Positions 7,996 to 18,223 of a stretch of DNA of 64,000 bases are shown piece after piece. Both the position numbers and the translations under genes were made by a program. The notes under the pieces were generated by a model. It did no database searches and was not told the origin of the DNA. It saw nothing but the letters and a program-made list of their open reading frames with translations. The stretch comes from Pseudomonas huaxiensis (GTDB lineage Bacteria > Pseudomonadota > Gammaproteobacteria > Pseudomonadales > Pseudomonadaceae), in the NCBI RefSeq assembly GCF_003231275.1, contig NZ_QKVL01000001.1, positions 186,001 to 250,000 of the forward strand, given 5' to 3'. The number at the start of each line of letters is the position of its first letter. The stretch's first letter is position 1.

Positions 7996-8895
7996 CTACT
8001 TCAGGGTCAAGGTCGCATCGTGAATATGACTGAGGAATTGCCTCACAAGTGGTCCGGCGTCTCGTCTGTAGGCGATGGCTACGGTGCTGACGCAGCCCGG
8101 GTCGGCCATCGGCAGAAAGCGTACCGACGTCGGAGCGATGTCCTGCATGCAGCGCGGCAACAAGGCGACGCCGAAGCCGGCCTGGATCAGTTGCAACTGG
8201 GTGGTCTTGCGCGATACCACCCGCGCTGGCCGAGGGAAAAATCCGGCGCTCATGCACAGTTCCGCCGACAGGTAACTCAGACCGCCGCGCTGACGATGGG
8301 GGATGGAGATGAAGGGTTCTTCCCGCAGGTCTTGCAGGTGCACGCTGTCGTGCGTCGCCAGCGGGTGGGTATCGGCCACCGCCAGCAGCAGCGGCTCTTC
8401 GAACAACGCTTCCACGCACAGGCCTTCATGCTGGCGCAGCACCGGCAGGCGCAGCAGGCCGATATCCAGACGACCATCGGCCAGTTCCTCCAGTTGGCCT
8501 TCGGACGAAAGCTGGGCTATTTCCATGGAGACCCCGGTGTTCTCGCGCAGATAGCCACCCAGCCGTTGCAGCAGCATGCCGGTGAGCGGCACCGTGCTCG
8601 AGTGGCTCAGGCGCAGACTGCCGCGCAAGCCCTGGCCGACCTCGCGGGCGAGGGTGCTGGCCTTGTCCAGATCCTGCAGCAGATGGCGGGCCCGTGGCAG
8701 GAAGGCCAGCCCGGCGGTGGTCAGGCGCGGCTGGCGGGCGGTGCGTTCGAACAGGGCGGTATCCAGTTGCTGCTCCAGTTCGCGGACCTGCCTGCTCAGA
8801 GCCGACTGGGCAATGAACAGGCGTTCAGCGGCGGCGCTGAAGCTGCCGCTTTCGGCGATTTCAACGAAGTAGCGCAGTTGGCGGGTAGAAATCAT
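7996..8895 (-). CDS. LysR-family transcriptional regulator
   Basis: A 299-residue LysR regulator. The N-terminal helix-turn-helix is clear (MISTRQLRYFVEIAESGSFS, then LFIAQSALSRQVRELE), followed by a type 2 periplasmic-binding-protein-like co-inducer domain from ~90. It is divergent from the TauE/SafE permease gene across 102 bases containing a dyad, the classic layout for a LysR protein controlling its neighbour. Ligand unknown; a sulfonate or aromatic acid would fit the permease (inference). Confidence 0.88.
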   Translation of the reverse strand: MISTRQLRYFVEIAESGSFSAAAERLFIAQSALSRQVRELEQQLDTALFERTARQPRLTTAGLAFLPRARHLLQDLDKASTLAREVGQGLRGSLRLSHSSTVPLTGMLLQRLGGYLRENTGVSMEIAQLSSEGQLEELADGRLDIGLLRLPVLRQHEGLCVEALFEEPLLLAVADTHPLATHDSVHLQDLREEPFISIPHRQRGGLSYLSAELCMSAGFFPRPARVVSRKTTQLQLIQAGFGVALLPRCMQDIAPTSVRFLPMADPGCVSTVAIAYRRDAGPLVRQFLSHIHDATLTLK

Positions 8896-8898
8896 GAG

Positions 8899-8949
8899 CT
8901 ATGCCGTTTTGAGATGGCTGATGGCGATATTGCATATTAGTCGGCATAG
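8899..8949. promoter_or_regulatory. Dyad in the LysR-TauE intergenic region
   Basis: CTATGCCG at 8899-8906 is inverted as CGGCATAG at 8942-8949. The AT-rich near-palindrome ATATTGCATAT lies between them. The spacing and position between divergent genes fit LysR binding and activation sites. Seen directly; function inferred. Confidence 0.45.
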
Positions 8950-8997
8950 GTGCCGGCTGGTTAAGGTGTTCTGAAACTTCTGCAAGGTGCTTCCCGA

Positions 8998-9780
8998 ATG
9001 CTGTCGGATCTGTTCGCCCAATTGCCGTTTTCTACCCTCGACTGGCTGCCGATCCTGCTCGGTGTGGCCGCCGCCTATGTGGTGTTCGGCATCGCCGGCT
9101 TCGGCACCGCGCTGGTGGCCGGGCCGGTGCTGATCAACTTCATGCCGCTGTCGCAGATCATTCCGTTGCTGGTCCTTCTGGATTTCGTCGCCGCGTTCGG
9201 CAACTGGCTGCCGGCGCGCAAGGCGGTGGTCAGGAGCGAACTGCTGCGCCTGCTGCCGTTCATGGCGCTGGGCTGCACCCTCGGGGTGATCTTTCTGCTC
9301 AAGCTCAAGGCCGATGTGCTGATGCTGCTGATGGGCCTGTTCGTCACTGCCTATTCGCTCTACAGCCTGGCGGTGAAGGTCAAACCGGCCAACCTGTCGC
9401 CCGCGTGGGCTGTGCCGACGGGGACGGTGGGCGGCCTGTTCGGCGCCTTGTTCGGCAGCGGCGGGTTTTTATATGCGCTGTACCTCAATGCCCGGCTGAC
9501 CTCCACCGAGCAGGCGCGGGCGACCCAGAGCGCGCTGATCAGTTGCAGCACCGTGGTGCGCCTGAGCTTGTTCCTGATCGCCGGGGTCTACGCCGACTGG
9601 CCGTTGCTGCTGCTCGCGGTGTGCCTGCTGCCGATGATGTTCCTCGGCCTGCGCATCGGTCGCCGGCTGACCCTGAACATGTCCCGCGAAGCCTTCGTGC
9701 GGCTGGTGACCTGGCTGGTGCTGGGCAGCGGCATCGCGCTGATCGGTCGCTACCTGAGTGAGGTAAACTGGCAGCTTTGA
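8998..9780 (+). CDS. TauE/SafE family permease (putative sulfite/organic anion exporter)
   Basis: A 260-residue polytopic inner-membrane protein with about eight hydrophobic segments in two repeats of the TauE/SafE fold. Family features are YVVFGIAGFGTALVAGPVL in the first half and GTVGGLFGALFGSGGFLYAL in the second. Members export sulfite, sulfoacetate or other small anions. It starts at ATG 8998, divergent from the LysR gene, which likely regulates it. Confidence 0.85.
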   Translation: MLSDLFAQLPFSTLDWLPILLGVAAAYVVFGIAGFGTALVAGPVLINFMPLSQIIPLLVLLDFVAAFGNWLPARKAVVRSELLRLLPFMALGCTLGVIFLLKLKADVLMLLMGLFVTAYSLYSLAVKVKPANLSPAWAVPTGTVGGLFGALFGSGGFLYALYLNARLTSTEQARATQSALISCSTVVRLSLFLIAGVYADWPLLLLAVCLLPMMFLGLRIGRRLTLNMSREAFVRLVTWLVLGSGIALIGRYLSEVNWQL

Positions 9781-9798
9781 GCACGTCCGGCCGCTGTC

Positions 9799-11911
<2,113 letters not shown>

Positions 11912-11932
11912 TGCTCCTGGCAACACCGTTAA

Positions 11933-11958
11933 GCGGGGCTGTTATCGAACAGCCCCGC
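11933..11958. terminator. GC-rich inverted repeat between guaB and guaA
   Basis: GCGGGGCTGTT at 11933-11943 pairs perfectly with AACAGCCCCGC at 11948-11958 around a four-base loop. Only a weak T-run follows (GTCGTTTCC). It is more likely a partial terminator, attenuator or mRNA-stability hairpin than a full stop, because guaB and guaA are usually co-transcribed. Confidence 0.55.
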
Positions 11959-11991
11959 GTCGTTTCCGATTACCACTGACGAGATTGAGTC

Positions 11992-13569
11992 ATGGCCCTC
12001 GACATTCACGCTCACCGTATCCTGATTCTCGACTTCGGTTCCCAGTACACCCAGCTGATCGCCCGCCGCGTGCGCGAAATCGGCGTGTACTGCGAACTGC
12101 ACCCGTTCGACATGGACGATGAAGCCATTCGTGCATTCAACCCGCGCGGCATCATTCTCGCCGGCGGTCCAGAGTCCGTCCACGAAGCCAACAGCCCGCG
12201 CGCGCCGCAGGCCGTTTTCGACCTGAACGTACCGGTACTGGGCATTTGCTACGGCATGCAGACCATGGCCGAGCAGATGGGCGGCAAGGTCGAAGGTTCG
12301 GACCTTCGCGAATTCGGTTATGCCCGCGTTGACGTGGTCGGCAAGAGCCGCCTGCTCGACGGCATCGAAGACCACGTCGATGACGACGGCGTCTTCGGCC
12401 TGGACGTGTGGATGAGCCACGGTGACAAGGTCACCCAGATGCCGAAGGACTTCCACGTCCTGGCCAGCACCCCGAGCTGCCCGATCGCCGGCATGTTCAA
12501 CGATGACCGCGGCTACTACGGCGTGCAGTTCCACCCGGAAGTGACCCACACCAAGCAGGGCGGTCGCATCCTGTCCCGCTTCATCCTCGACATCTGTGGC
12601 TGCGAAGCCCTGTGGAACGCCTCGAACATTGTCGAGGACGCCATTGCCCAGGTTCGCGAGCAAGTCGGTTCGGCCAACGTCCTGCTGGGCCTGTCCGGCG
12701 GTGTCGACTCCTCCGTGGTTGCCGCGCTGCTGCACCGCGCCATCGGCGACCAACTGACCTGCGTCTTCGTCGACAACGGCCTGCTGCGTCTGCACGAAGG
12801 CGAGCAAGTGATGGCCATGTTCGCCGAGAACATGGGCGTCAAGGTGATCCGTGCCAACGCCGAAGAGCAGTTCCTTGGCAACCTGGCCGGTGAGTCCGAC
12901 CCGGAGAAGAAGCGCAAGATCATCGGTCGTACGTTCATCGACGTGTTCGATGCGCAAGCCAGCAAGCTGGACAACATCCAGTTCCTGGCCCAGGGCACCA
13001 TCTACCCGGACGTGATCGAGTCGGCTGGCGCCAAGAGCGGCAAGGCCCACGTGATCAAGTCGCACCACAACGTCGGTGGCCTGCCTGAGGAAATGAACCT
13101 CAAGCTGGTCGAGCCGCTGCGCGAACTGTTCAAGGACGAAGTCCGCAAGATCGGCCTGGAACTGGGCCTGCCGTACGACATGGTCTACCGTCACCCGTTC
13201 CCGGGCCCGGGCCTGGGCGTGCGTATCCTCGGCGAAGTGAAGAAGGAATACGCCGACCTGCTGCGTCGTGCCGACCACATCTTCATCGAAGAACTGCGCA
13301 AAGCCGACTGGTACCACAAGACCAGCCAGGCCTTCGTGGTGTTCCAGCCGGTGAAATCCGTTGGCGTCGTCGGCGATGGCCGTCGCTACGCCTGGGTCGT
13401 CGCACTGCGTGCCGTCGAGACCGTGGACTTCATGACCGCGCGTTGGGCACACCTGCCGTACGAGCTGCTGGAAACTGTCAGCGGCCGCATCATCAACGAG
13501 ATCGAAGGGATTTCGCGGGTGACCTACGACGTGTCGAGCAAGCCGCCGGCGACGATTGAGTGGGAGTGA
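11992..13569 (+). CDS. guaA: GMP synthase (glutamine-hydrolysing)
   Basis: A 525-residue enzyme aminating XMP to GMP. The class I glutamine amidotransferase domain (1-~200) has the nucleophile in [17 protein letters not shown] and the histidine/glutamate pair in [12 protein letters not shown]. The ATP-pyrophosphatase domain has the P-loop [20 protein letters not shown]. The C-terminal dimerisation domain ends in [14 protein letters not shown], the invariant family ending. It forms the GMP branch with guaB. Confidence 0.97.
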   Translation: MALDIHAHRILILDFGSQYTQLIARRVREIGVYCELHPFDMDDEAIRAFNPRGIILAGGPESVHEANSPRAPQAVFDLNVPVLGICYGMQTMAEQMGGKVEGSDLREFGYARVDVVGKSRLLDGIEDHVDDDGVFGLDVWMSHGDKVTQMPKDFHVLASTPSCPIAGMFNDDRGYYGVQFHPEVTHTKQGGRILSRFILDICGCEALWNASNIVEDAIAQVREQVGSANVLLGLSGGVDSSVVAALLHRAIGDQLTCVFVDNGLLRLHEGEQVMAMFAENMGVKVIRANAEEQFLGNLAGESDPEKKRKIIGRTFIDVFDAQASKLDNIQFLAQGTIYPDVIESAGAKSGKAHVIKSHHNVGGLPEEMNLKLVEPLRELFKDEVRKIGLELGLPYDMVYRHPFPGPGLGVRILGEVKKEYADLLRRADHIFIEELRKADWYHKTSQAFVVFQPVKSVGVVGDGRRYAWVVALRAVETVDFMTARWAHLPYELLETVSGRIINEIEGISRVTYDVSSKPPATIEWE

Positions 13570-13615
13570 TTGGACGTCCGGCACTGACCGGCACCAACTA
13601 GCAAGAAACACCCTG

Positions 13616-13647
13616 AAGCCCGCGTAATTGCGGGCTTTTGGCTTTTT
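13616..13647 (+). terminator. Rho-independent terminator after guaA
   Basis: AAGCCCGC at 13616-13623 pairs with GCGGGCTT at 13630-13637, followed by TTGGCTTTTTT. Confidence 0.8.
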
Positions 13648-13705
13648 TGGGCTGGCAAGTTCCCATTGCGTAGAGCTCTGATTCCCTGTTTCTTTTAGTG
13701 ATGGA

Positions 13706-14014
13706 TTACCGACGTCCGTCGCACACCGGTGATTCGCCAACGCGGCCTTGCTTGCACAGATCCATGTTGTCCTTACGCTTGAAGCCAGCATCTTTCATGC
13801 AATAGAAGTGCTTCAATTCCGCATCGATTGAGCCGTTGCCTATGCCCGCGACATTGGGGTACCCGCACGCGAGCATGGCACTCTTGACCCCCTCGACCGA
13901 GACGCCGCTCTTTTGCCAATTGGTGAAGTCCGGTGGCGGCGGTTGAAAGCCCCTTCCCGTACAGCCCACCAGTAACACCGCGCAAAAGCTCAACAGCAGG
14001 CTCCTGGTAAACAT
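13706..14014 (-). CDS. Small lipoprotein, tandem paralogue 2
   Basis: A 102-residue predicted lipoprotein. The signal peptide MFTRSLLLSFCAVLLVGC has its lipobox cysteine at 18. The mature part has four further cysteines (ACGYPN, FYCMKD, LCKQGR, SPVCDGRR), likely two disulfides. ATG 14014 is preceded by GGGAG. It is a close paralogue of the next gene upstream (complement 14119-14427), with equal length and an almost identical C-terminus. Family function unknown; similar lipoproteins occur in Pseudomonas accessory loci. Confidence 0.75.
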   Translation of the reverse strand: MFTRSLLLSFCAVLLVGCTGRGFQPPPPDFTNWQKSGVSVEGVKSAMLACGYPNVAGIGNGSIDAELKHFYCMKDAGFKRKDNMDLCKQGRVGESPVCDGRR

Positions 14015-14118
14015 GGCGTTCTCCCTCACGGTATGACTCGGGCAACATGTGACACGCCGTTGTCTGAATCTTTCTAGAAAGGCCTGCGGTATTCCCACGC
14101 GGAGTGTGTGAACGATCA

Positions 14119-14427
14119 TTACCGGCGGCCATCGCACACGGGTGATTCGCCGATGCGGCCTTGCTTGCACAAGTCGAGCTTATCCCGGCGCGAGAACCCA
14201 GCGTCTTTCATGCAGTAGAACCGGGTCAGCACAACATCAATCGGCGATTTGTCTCCCACGCCGTCAAGATTGGTGTACCCGCACGCACGCATGGCGTTGT
14301 CGACGCCGGATTGGGATTCCCCCTTTTTGTACCATTGCGTGTAGTCCCCTGGCGGCGGTTGGAAAGGGGTACAGCCCCCAACTACCAAAAGGCTCAGGCC
14401 CAGCAACTGATTGCGCGTCAGCAGCAT
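14119..14427 (-). CDS. Small lipoprotein, tandem paralogue 1
   Basis: A 102-residue predicted lipoprotein starting MLLTRNQLLGLSLLVVGGC, lipobox cysteine at 19, with GGAG seven bases before ATG 14427. The mature protein starts TPFQPPPGDYTQWYKKGES and ends GESPVCDGRR. It keeps the same four cysteines as its paralogue, while the central part (DGVGDKSPIDVVLTRFYC) has diverged. It is transcribed away from the three-gene operon at 14846-17976 across a 418-base gap. An envelope or immunity-like role is conceivable but unsupported. Confidence 0.75.
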   Translation of the reverse strand: MLLTRNQLLGLSLLVVGGCTPFQPPPGDYTQWYKKGESQSGVDNAMRACGYTNLDGVGDKSPIDVVLTRFYCMKDAGFSRRDKLDLCKQGRIGESPVCDGRR

Positions 14428-14845
14428 CACATTCTCCATGTCCATAAGTGGCCCGGACTTCGCCCGATTATCTCCGTTCAGCACCCTCAGACACTCCCAG
14501 AGGCGCGTGTGTTCAAGCCTGTGAAGCACCGACAGCACCCCAAGAGCTTTCGTTCTATAGATGGCTCTACACAGGCCTTCCCCTGGACGGCTCAGGGATC
14601 GAACGAAAACTTGGTTGGCGTTTCCATTAACAATGACGGTCGCTCCAACGCGGATATTTGCTGTGCGTCAGTTGAGTTTCCTTCCCGCCTGACCTAAGTT
14701 CCTTTCGATTCGATATTCCCTTGTCCACTCTCGAGAGGATCGGTTACATGCTTTCCAGCGACCCGCATGGCCGTCGTTCGGCACCTGAAACCTGTATTCA
14801 GAGCACCGCTTTCCCTGTAGGTGAAGCGCGTTTCCTATCCTCTCC
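14428..14845. other. 418-base divergent intergenic region
   Basis: No open frame with coding character, tRNA or clear repeat is seen. It is more AT-rich than its surroundings and must hold the divergent promoters of the lipoprotein pair and the three-gene operon. No -35/-10 pair stands out. Confidence 0.4.
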
Positions 14846-15175
14846 ATGCTAGTCATTCGCCGCGAGCAGATGCGCTTCTTCGAAGAAGCGAGCTGGGACC
14901 GCTTTTTCGACAGCGTGATCGAGCATGCGCACATCGAGACCCCCGATGCCTGCCGCGACAGGACAACGGCTGATCTGCGTGCATTACTGCGCGACGTGGT
15001 CCATGAGGTCCAGGCCCATGGCGTCCTTCTCACCGACGACCTTCGCCGACTCTGTCTGCTCGCGATTCGTATCGGCATGGACCCCATAGATCACCAGATC
15101 CTCGGGCCGATACTCCGCGATCCTGATCTCCTTGGTGCGGGCAAGCTCGACGCACTCGAGCGCGCAGCGGGGTAA
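14846..15175 (+). CDS. Small T6SS/effector-locus-associated protein
   Basis: A 109-residue protein beginning MLVIRREQMRFFEEASWDRF. It continues with a charged helical middle (ADLRALLRDVVHEVQAHGVL) and ends ILRDPDLLGAGKLDALERAAG. This layout (xVIRxEQM start, E/D-V-x-R helix, IL-DP-L end) matches small conserved proteins I recall next to T6SS or polymorphic effector genes in Pseudomonas and Burkholderia, with no assigned function. It is first in a tight operon: the next start lies 3 bases after its stop. Confidence 0.65.
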   Translation: MLVIRREQMRFFEEASWDRFFDSVIEHAHIETPDACRDRTTADLRALLRDVVHEVQAHGVLLTDDLRRLCLLAIRIGMDPIDHQILGPILRDPDLLGAGKLDALERAAG

Positions 15176-15178
15176 CGC

Positions 15179-17086
15179 ATGGCATTCCTTGAAGCGCGCT
15201 CGGGGCCGCCGCCGGGATTGGCGGGAAGTGCCATCGTGCCCTGTATCCTCCCGCGTGGGTTCCTCGTCATCCAGGTGCGCAATCGGCGTGCGAACGGCCA
15301 GCCCGTGCTCGCGAACACAGACATCAAAGTGCGAGTCGAAGGCTACCCTGGGCAGGATCTGACCACCGACGGCAACGGCCTGGTTACCTTGGTCTACGAT
15401 GCGGCCGCAGACTTCGCGAACGCTGAGGTCGCTGTGTTCCTTCGCGCGCCCACCCGGCTGTGGGAAGGGCGGGGGAGCACCGCAGGCGTTGCCGCCAATC
15501 CAACGGGGGTGGCAAACCAGACGGCGGCGCAGATCAGCGTCCCGGTTGCGGGGACGTTCACCCTCAAGGTCCGTGTGACGACGCGAAGGCCAAGCGAGGC
15601 CGATGACATCCGCTGGGTACGGGCGTGGAATGCTCTCGCGGCGCAGGTCCGTCGGGTGACGACGCCCGATGGTGCTGGTGCCGATGCTGCGGTCGACACC
15701 GATCTGGCCGGCTCGGCCGACCCGGCTCCAGCAGTGGAACTCACTATCGATAACCTCGACTGTGTCTCCTCCCACGACGTCAGCATCCAGAGAATCCTCG
15801 GCGTCATCGACGCTTCGTGCCAGGTGCGACTCTCGGTCGATGGGGTCGCCAAGCCTGTCGCGAGCGCAGCGAACGCCAACCACGACCAGGTTCAGTACTC
15901 AAGTCAGGACAACCGCGTGCTTCGCCTGGCTGTCGAACGCCACGGCGCGGTCATCGACGTCGAGTATTTCGTCCAGTTCGAGCAATTCCTTATCGTTGGT
16001 GAAGGGACGTCGTACGAATACGCCGTCAACCTCGCGCAAAAGTTCGGCGATGCCAGCAGCGTGGCTCACGGATTCAAATGGATCGTCGTCACCCAGTACG
16101 ACGTCGTTTTTCCCGGCGCAGTTTCCGACGACATGATGGTCCTCAACGGGGCCGATGGCGCGGAAATCCATAATCACAACCAGCGACAGAGCGTCCAGGC
16201 CGCGCTCGACAAGAACATGATTCGCCGCAACACGCAGTTCGACGCGACGATCCTGGCACACTGGCAGAATGTGCTCGCCACCTACGGTGCGTTCGACGCG
16301 TGCATCTTCAACAACCCTCATATCGGCTATGGCATGCACATGTGCGTTGTGATGGGGCTGACACAATGGCGAGCAGGGAACGACGCTCCGTCCAGGAGGG
16401 TGCAGAATTACGCGAACAAGAACGGCATGGCGGTCAGCGTCTACTCGCTTGGATATAACGGTGCACCGCTCTCCCGCCCTCAGCTCGATCCCCTCCTGGG
16501 TACGGTTGCTCTCAGGGCCCCGGCGGCGACCGTCAAGTCAATTGGCCGCCAGCGCGACTTCGTGCGAGGAAACGGCGGCGGTCGGCTGAACCATTTGAAT
16601 GCTCCCGACACCGTTGTTTTCGGCCAGTACGACCCCGCAGACTGCTCAGCCAGGAACATCGATATCCAAACTGCGTTCGTCTACGAGTCCGACAGAAGCG
16701 CCATTGTCAATTACGGAGCGCTGAACGAATTCGCGAACAACAACGTGCAAACCCACTACTCGTCCGTGAGCGACACGCTGGGGCTTCAGGGGTATCTCCT
16801 GCGTTGCTATCGGCATTACGGACGGACGGTCGTCAGGGCTGGTGGATGGCTGTATATCCATGGGTCAGCGCACTGGAGCCGCGAACTTACCGCCGGGTTC
16901 ACCTTCGACGTCACTAACGAAGTCGCGATGACCAACATCGCGCCGTGGAACGGGCGTGACACCTTCGTGCACTACAACACCAACTTCACGAGTAACGACC
17001 ACCACCCCTCGTGGTATAGCCAGTGGAATTTCAATCCAGGCGAGCCCAACATTGAGAACGCGTTAGTCTTCGGGAGACAGTGCTGA
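15179..17086 (+). CDS. Large protein with Ig-like N-terminus and BMT5/DUF2431-like Rossmann methyltransferase core
   Basis: A 635-residue protein. Residues ~25-135 look like a beta-sandwich (VIQVRNRRANGQPVLANTDI, TTDGNGLVTLVYD). A second beta-rich stretch covers ~185-265. At 269-290, QFLIVGEGTSYEYAVNLAQK matches the glycine-rich SAM-binding start of BMT5-like (DUF2431) proteins, which read VGEGDFSFxxxLA. VVTQYDVV (303-310) fits the second strand. FDACIFNNPHIGYG (372-385) matches the family motif FDxIIFNFPHxG. GLQGYLLRCYRHYG followed by AGGWLYIHGSAHW (~555-566) resembles the later helix and strand. A ~130-residue insertion separates these parts. No signal peptide. Leucine codons are mostly CTC/CTT/CTG mixed, unlike the CTG-dominated neighbours. 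Activity and target are unknown. Confidence 0.65.
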   Translation: MAFLEARSGPPPGLAGSAIVPCILPRGFLVIQVRNRRANGQPVLANTDIKVRVEGYPGQDLTTDGNGLVTLVYDAAADFANAEVAVFLRAPTRLWEGRGSTAGVAANPTGVANQTAAQISVPVAGTFTLKVRVTTRRPSEADDIRWVRAWNALAAQVRRVTTPDGAGADAAVDTDLAGSADPAPAVELTIDNLDCVSSHDVSIQRILGVIDASCQVRLSVDGVAKPVASAANANHDQVQYSSQDNRVLRLAVERHGAVIDVEYFVQFEQFLIVGEGTSYEYAVNLAQKFGDASSVAHGFKWIVVTQYDVVFPGAVSDDMMVLNGADGAEIHNHNQRQSVQAALDKNMIRRNTQFDATILAHWQNVLATYGAFDACIFNNPHIGYGMHMCVVMGLTQWRAGNDAPSRRVQNYANKNGMAVSVYSLGYNGAPLSRPQLDPLLGTVALRAPAATVKSIGRQRDFVRGNGGGRLNHLNAPDTVVFGQYDPADCSARNIDIQTAFVYESDRSAIVNYGALNEFANNNVQTHYSSVSDTLGLQGYLLRCYRHYGRTVVRAGGWLYIHGSAHWSRELTAGFTFDVTNEVAMTNIAPWNGRDTFVHYNTNFTSNDHHPSWYSQWNFNPGEPNIENALVFGRQC

Positions 17087-17976
17087 TGAGTTTTGCCACC
17101 GCCATTGCCTTTGAGCCGGCCGCGATCTGGATAGGTACGCGTGAAGGCATCCTTGTGCGGCTTGCGGATGAGTCGGCATGGGCAATGCGTGCGTACACCT
17201 CCGGGCCCATCAGTGCGCTTGCCGTATCCAGTGACGGAGCGTCGTTGCTCGTGGCCGGCCCCGCTGGAGCGGTCTCTATCTTCAAGACAGCCGACGGCTC
17301 GCTCATCGACAGCCTTGCGTGTGCGGGCCCTGTGCTTCAAGGCAGCATTGTGGCGCCGCGGACTTATGTCACGGTCGACAACGAGCGTCGTGGGCTGCTC
17401 TGGTCGGCGAATGGCGATGGCCCTATCGGTTCCACGCCAATCTGCGAGGACGGCACAACGGCGGTCCGGTTCGATCGCTTCGGCGGAGGGGAGACAGGTC
17501 TGACCCTGCTGACGGCAATCGACTGGATGATCTGGGACCGCGCAACCAACAGTGTCGTCTCCGAACACCATCCGATCGACGGCATGCGCCTCGCGTACCT
17601 CGACGGCCTTGTCGGCCTGAGTGCAAGCGGTGGGCACTACTTCATCCATTGGGACGATTACCTCGTCATCACCACCGGCACCGAAGATATCGCGTTCGAA
17701 GGACCAATCGTTCACCGTGCCCGGTGTGCCGCGCTCTGCGACGATGCGCGTCGGCTTGCGGTGGGTACTCGCGACGGGGAGCTCGTTGTCATCGAGGACG
17801 GGCAGACCCAAACCATGGCGTTGCAACCGAGCACCCACGCAATCAGAGCAGTGGTGTGGCAAGCCGATGGTGCCCGGATCGGCTGGATCGACGCGCAGGG
17901 CTGCTTCGGGGTCGTCGACGCGAAGACTGGTGCAGAAGTTGTGGATCGCGCCCGCGGCGTCGAGCTGCTCGGCTGA
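17086..17976 (+). CDS. WD40-like beta-propeller protein
   Basis: A 296-residue protein whose ATG overlaps the stop of the previous gene (TGATGA), so the two are translationally coupled. It is made of repeats with blade-like pattern: AIWIGTREGILVRL, ISALAVSSDGASLLVAGPAG, RRLAVGTRDGELVVIEDGQT, VVWQADGARIGWIDAQG. Six or seven blades would fit the length. No signal peptide or catalytic domain is seen. It is probably a scaffold or partner of the 635-residue protein. Codon use resembles that gene, not the flanking core genes. Confidence 0.7.
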   Translation: MSFATAIAFEPAAIWIGTREGILVRLADESAWAMRAYTSGPISALAVSSDGASLLVAGPAGAVSIFKTADGSLIDSLACAGPVLQGSIVAPRTYVTVDNERRGLLWSANGDGPIGSTPICEDGTTAVRFDRFGGGETGLTLLTAIDWMIWDRATNSVVSEHHPIDGMRLAYLDGLVGLSASGGHYFIHWDDYLVITTGTEDIAFEGPIVHRARCAALCDDARRLAVGTRDGELVVIEDGQTQTMALQPSTHAIRAVVWQADGARIGWIDAQGCFGVVDAKTGAEVVDRARGVELLG

Positions 17977-18060
17977 AGCATTTGGTCGCACGCTGCAGAC
18001 TTTTCTGTGGCGGGCGAGTGGTGGCCAGATGCTATGCACACTGACTTTATCCTAGCTACA

Positions 18061-18078
18061 AGCACCCGCTGCGGTGCT
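18061..18078. terminator. Stem-loop downstream of the propeller gene
   Basis: AGCACC at 18061-18066 pairs with GGTGCT at 18073-18078. No T-run follows. It is the only obvious hairpin at the end of the three-gene operon. Confidence 0.3.
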
Positions 18079-18223
18079 AAGTTAGCCGGGCGATCGAGCA
18101 CGGACCAGGACGGCCTCTCGACCTCTTCGCATTGCCGGACGCGAGGATAACCGGACTGAAATCGTGCCATGCGATGTTCATCGTCATTCCACAGACCATC
18201 TCTGAAACTGAAAGGAATCACTC

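Noticed and set aside
14539-14845. Possible tRNA or att site next to the accessory island
   Set aside because: No cloverleaf, CCA end or direct repeat flanking the island could be found by eye.
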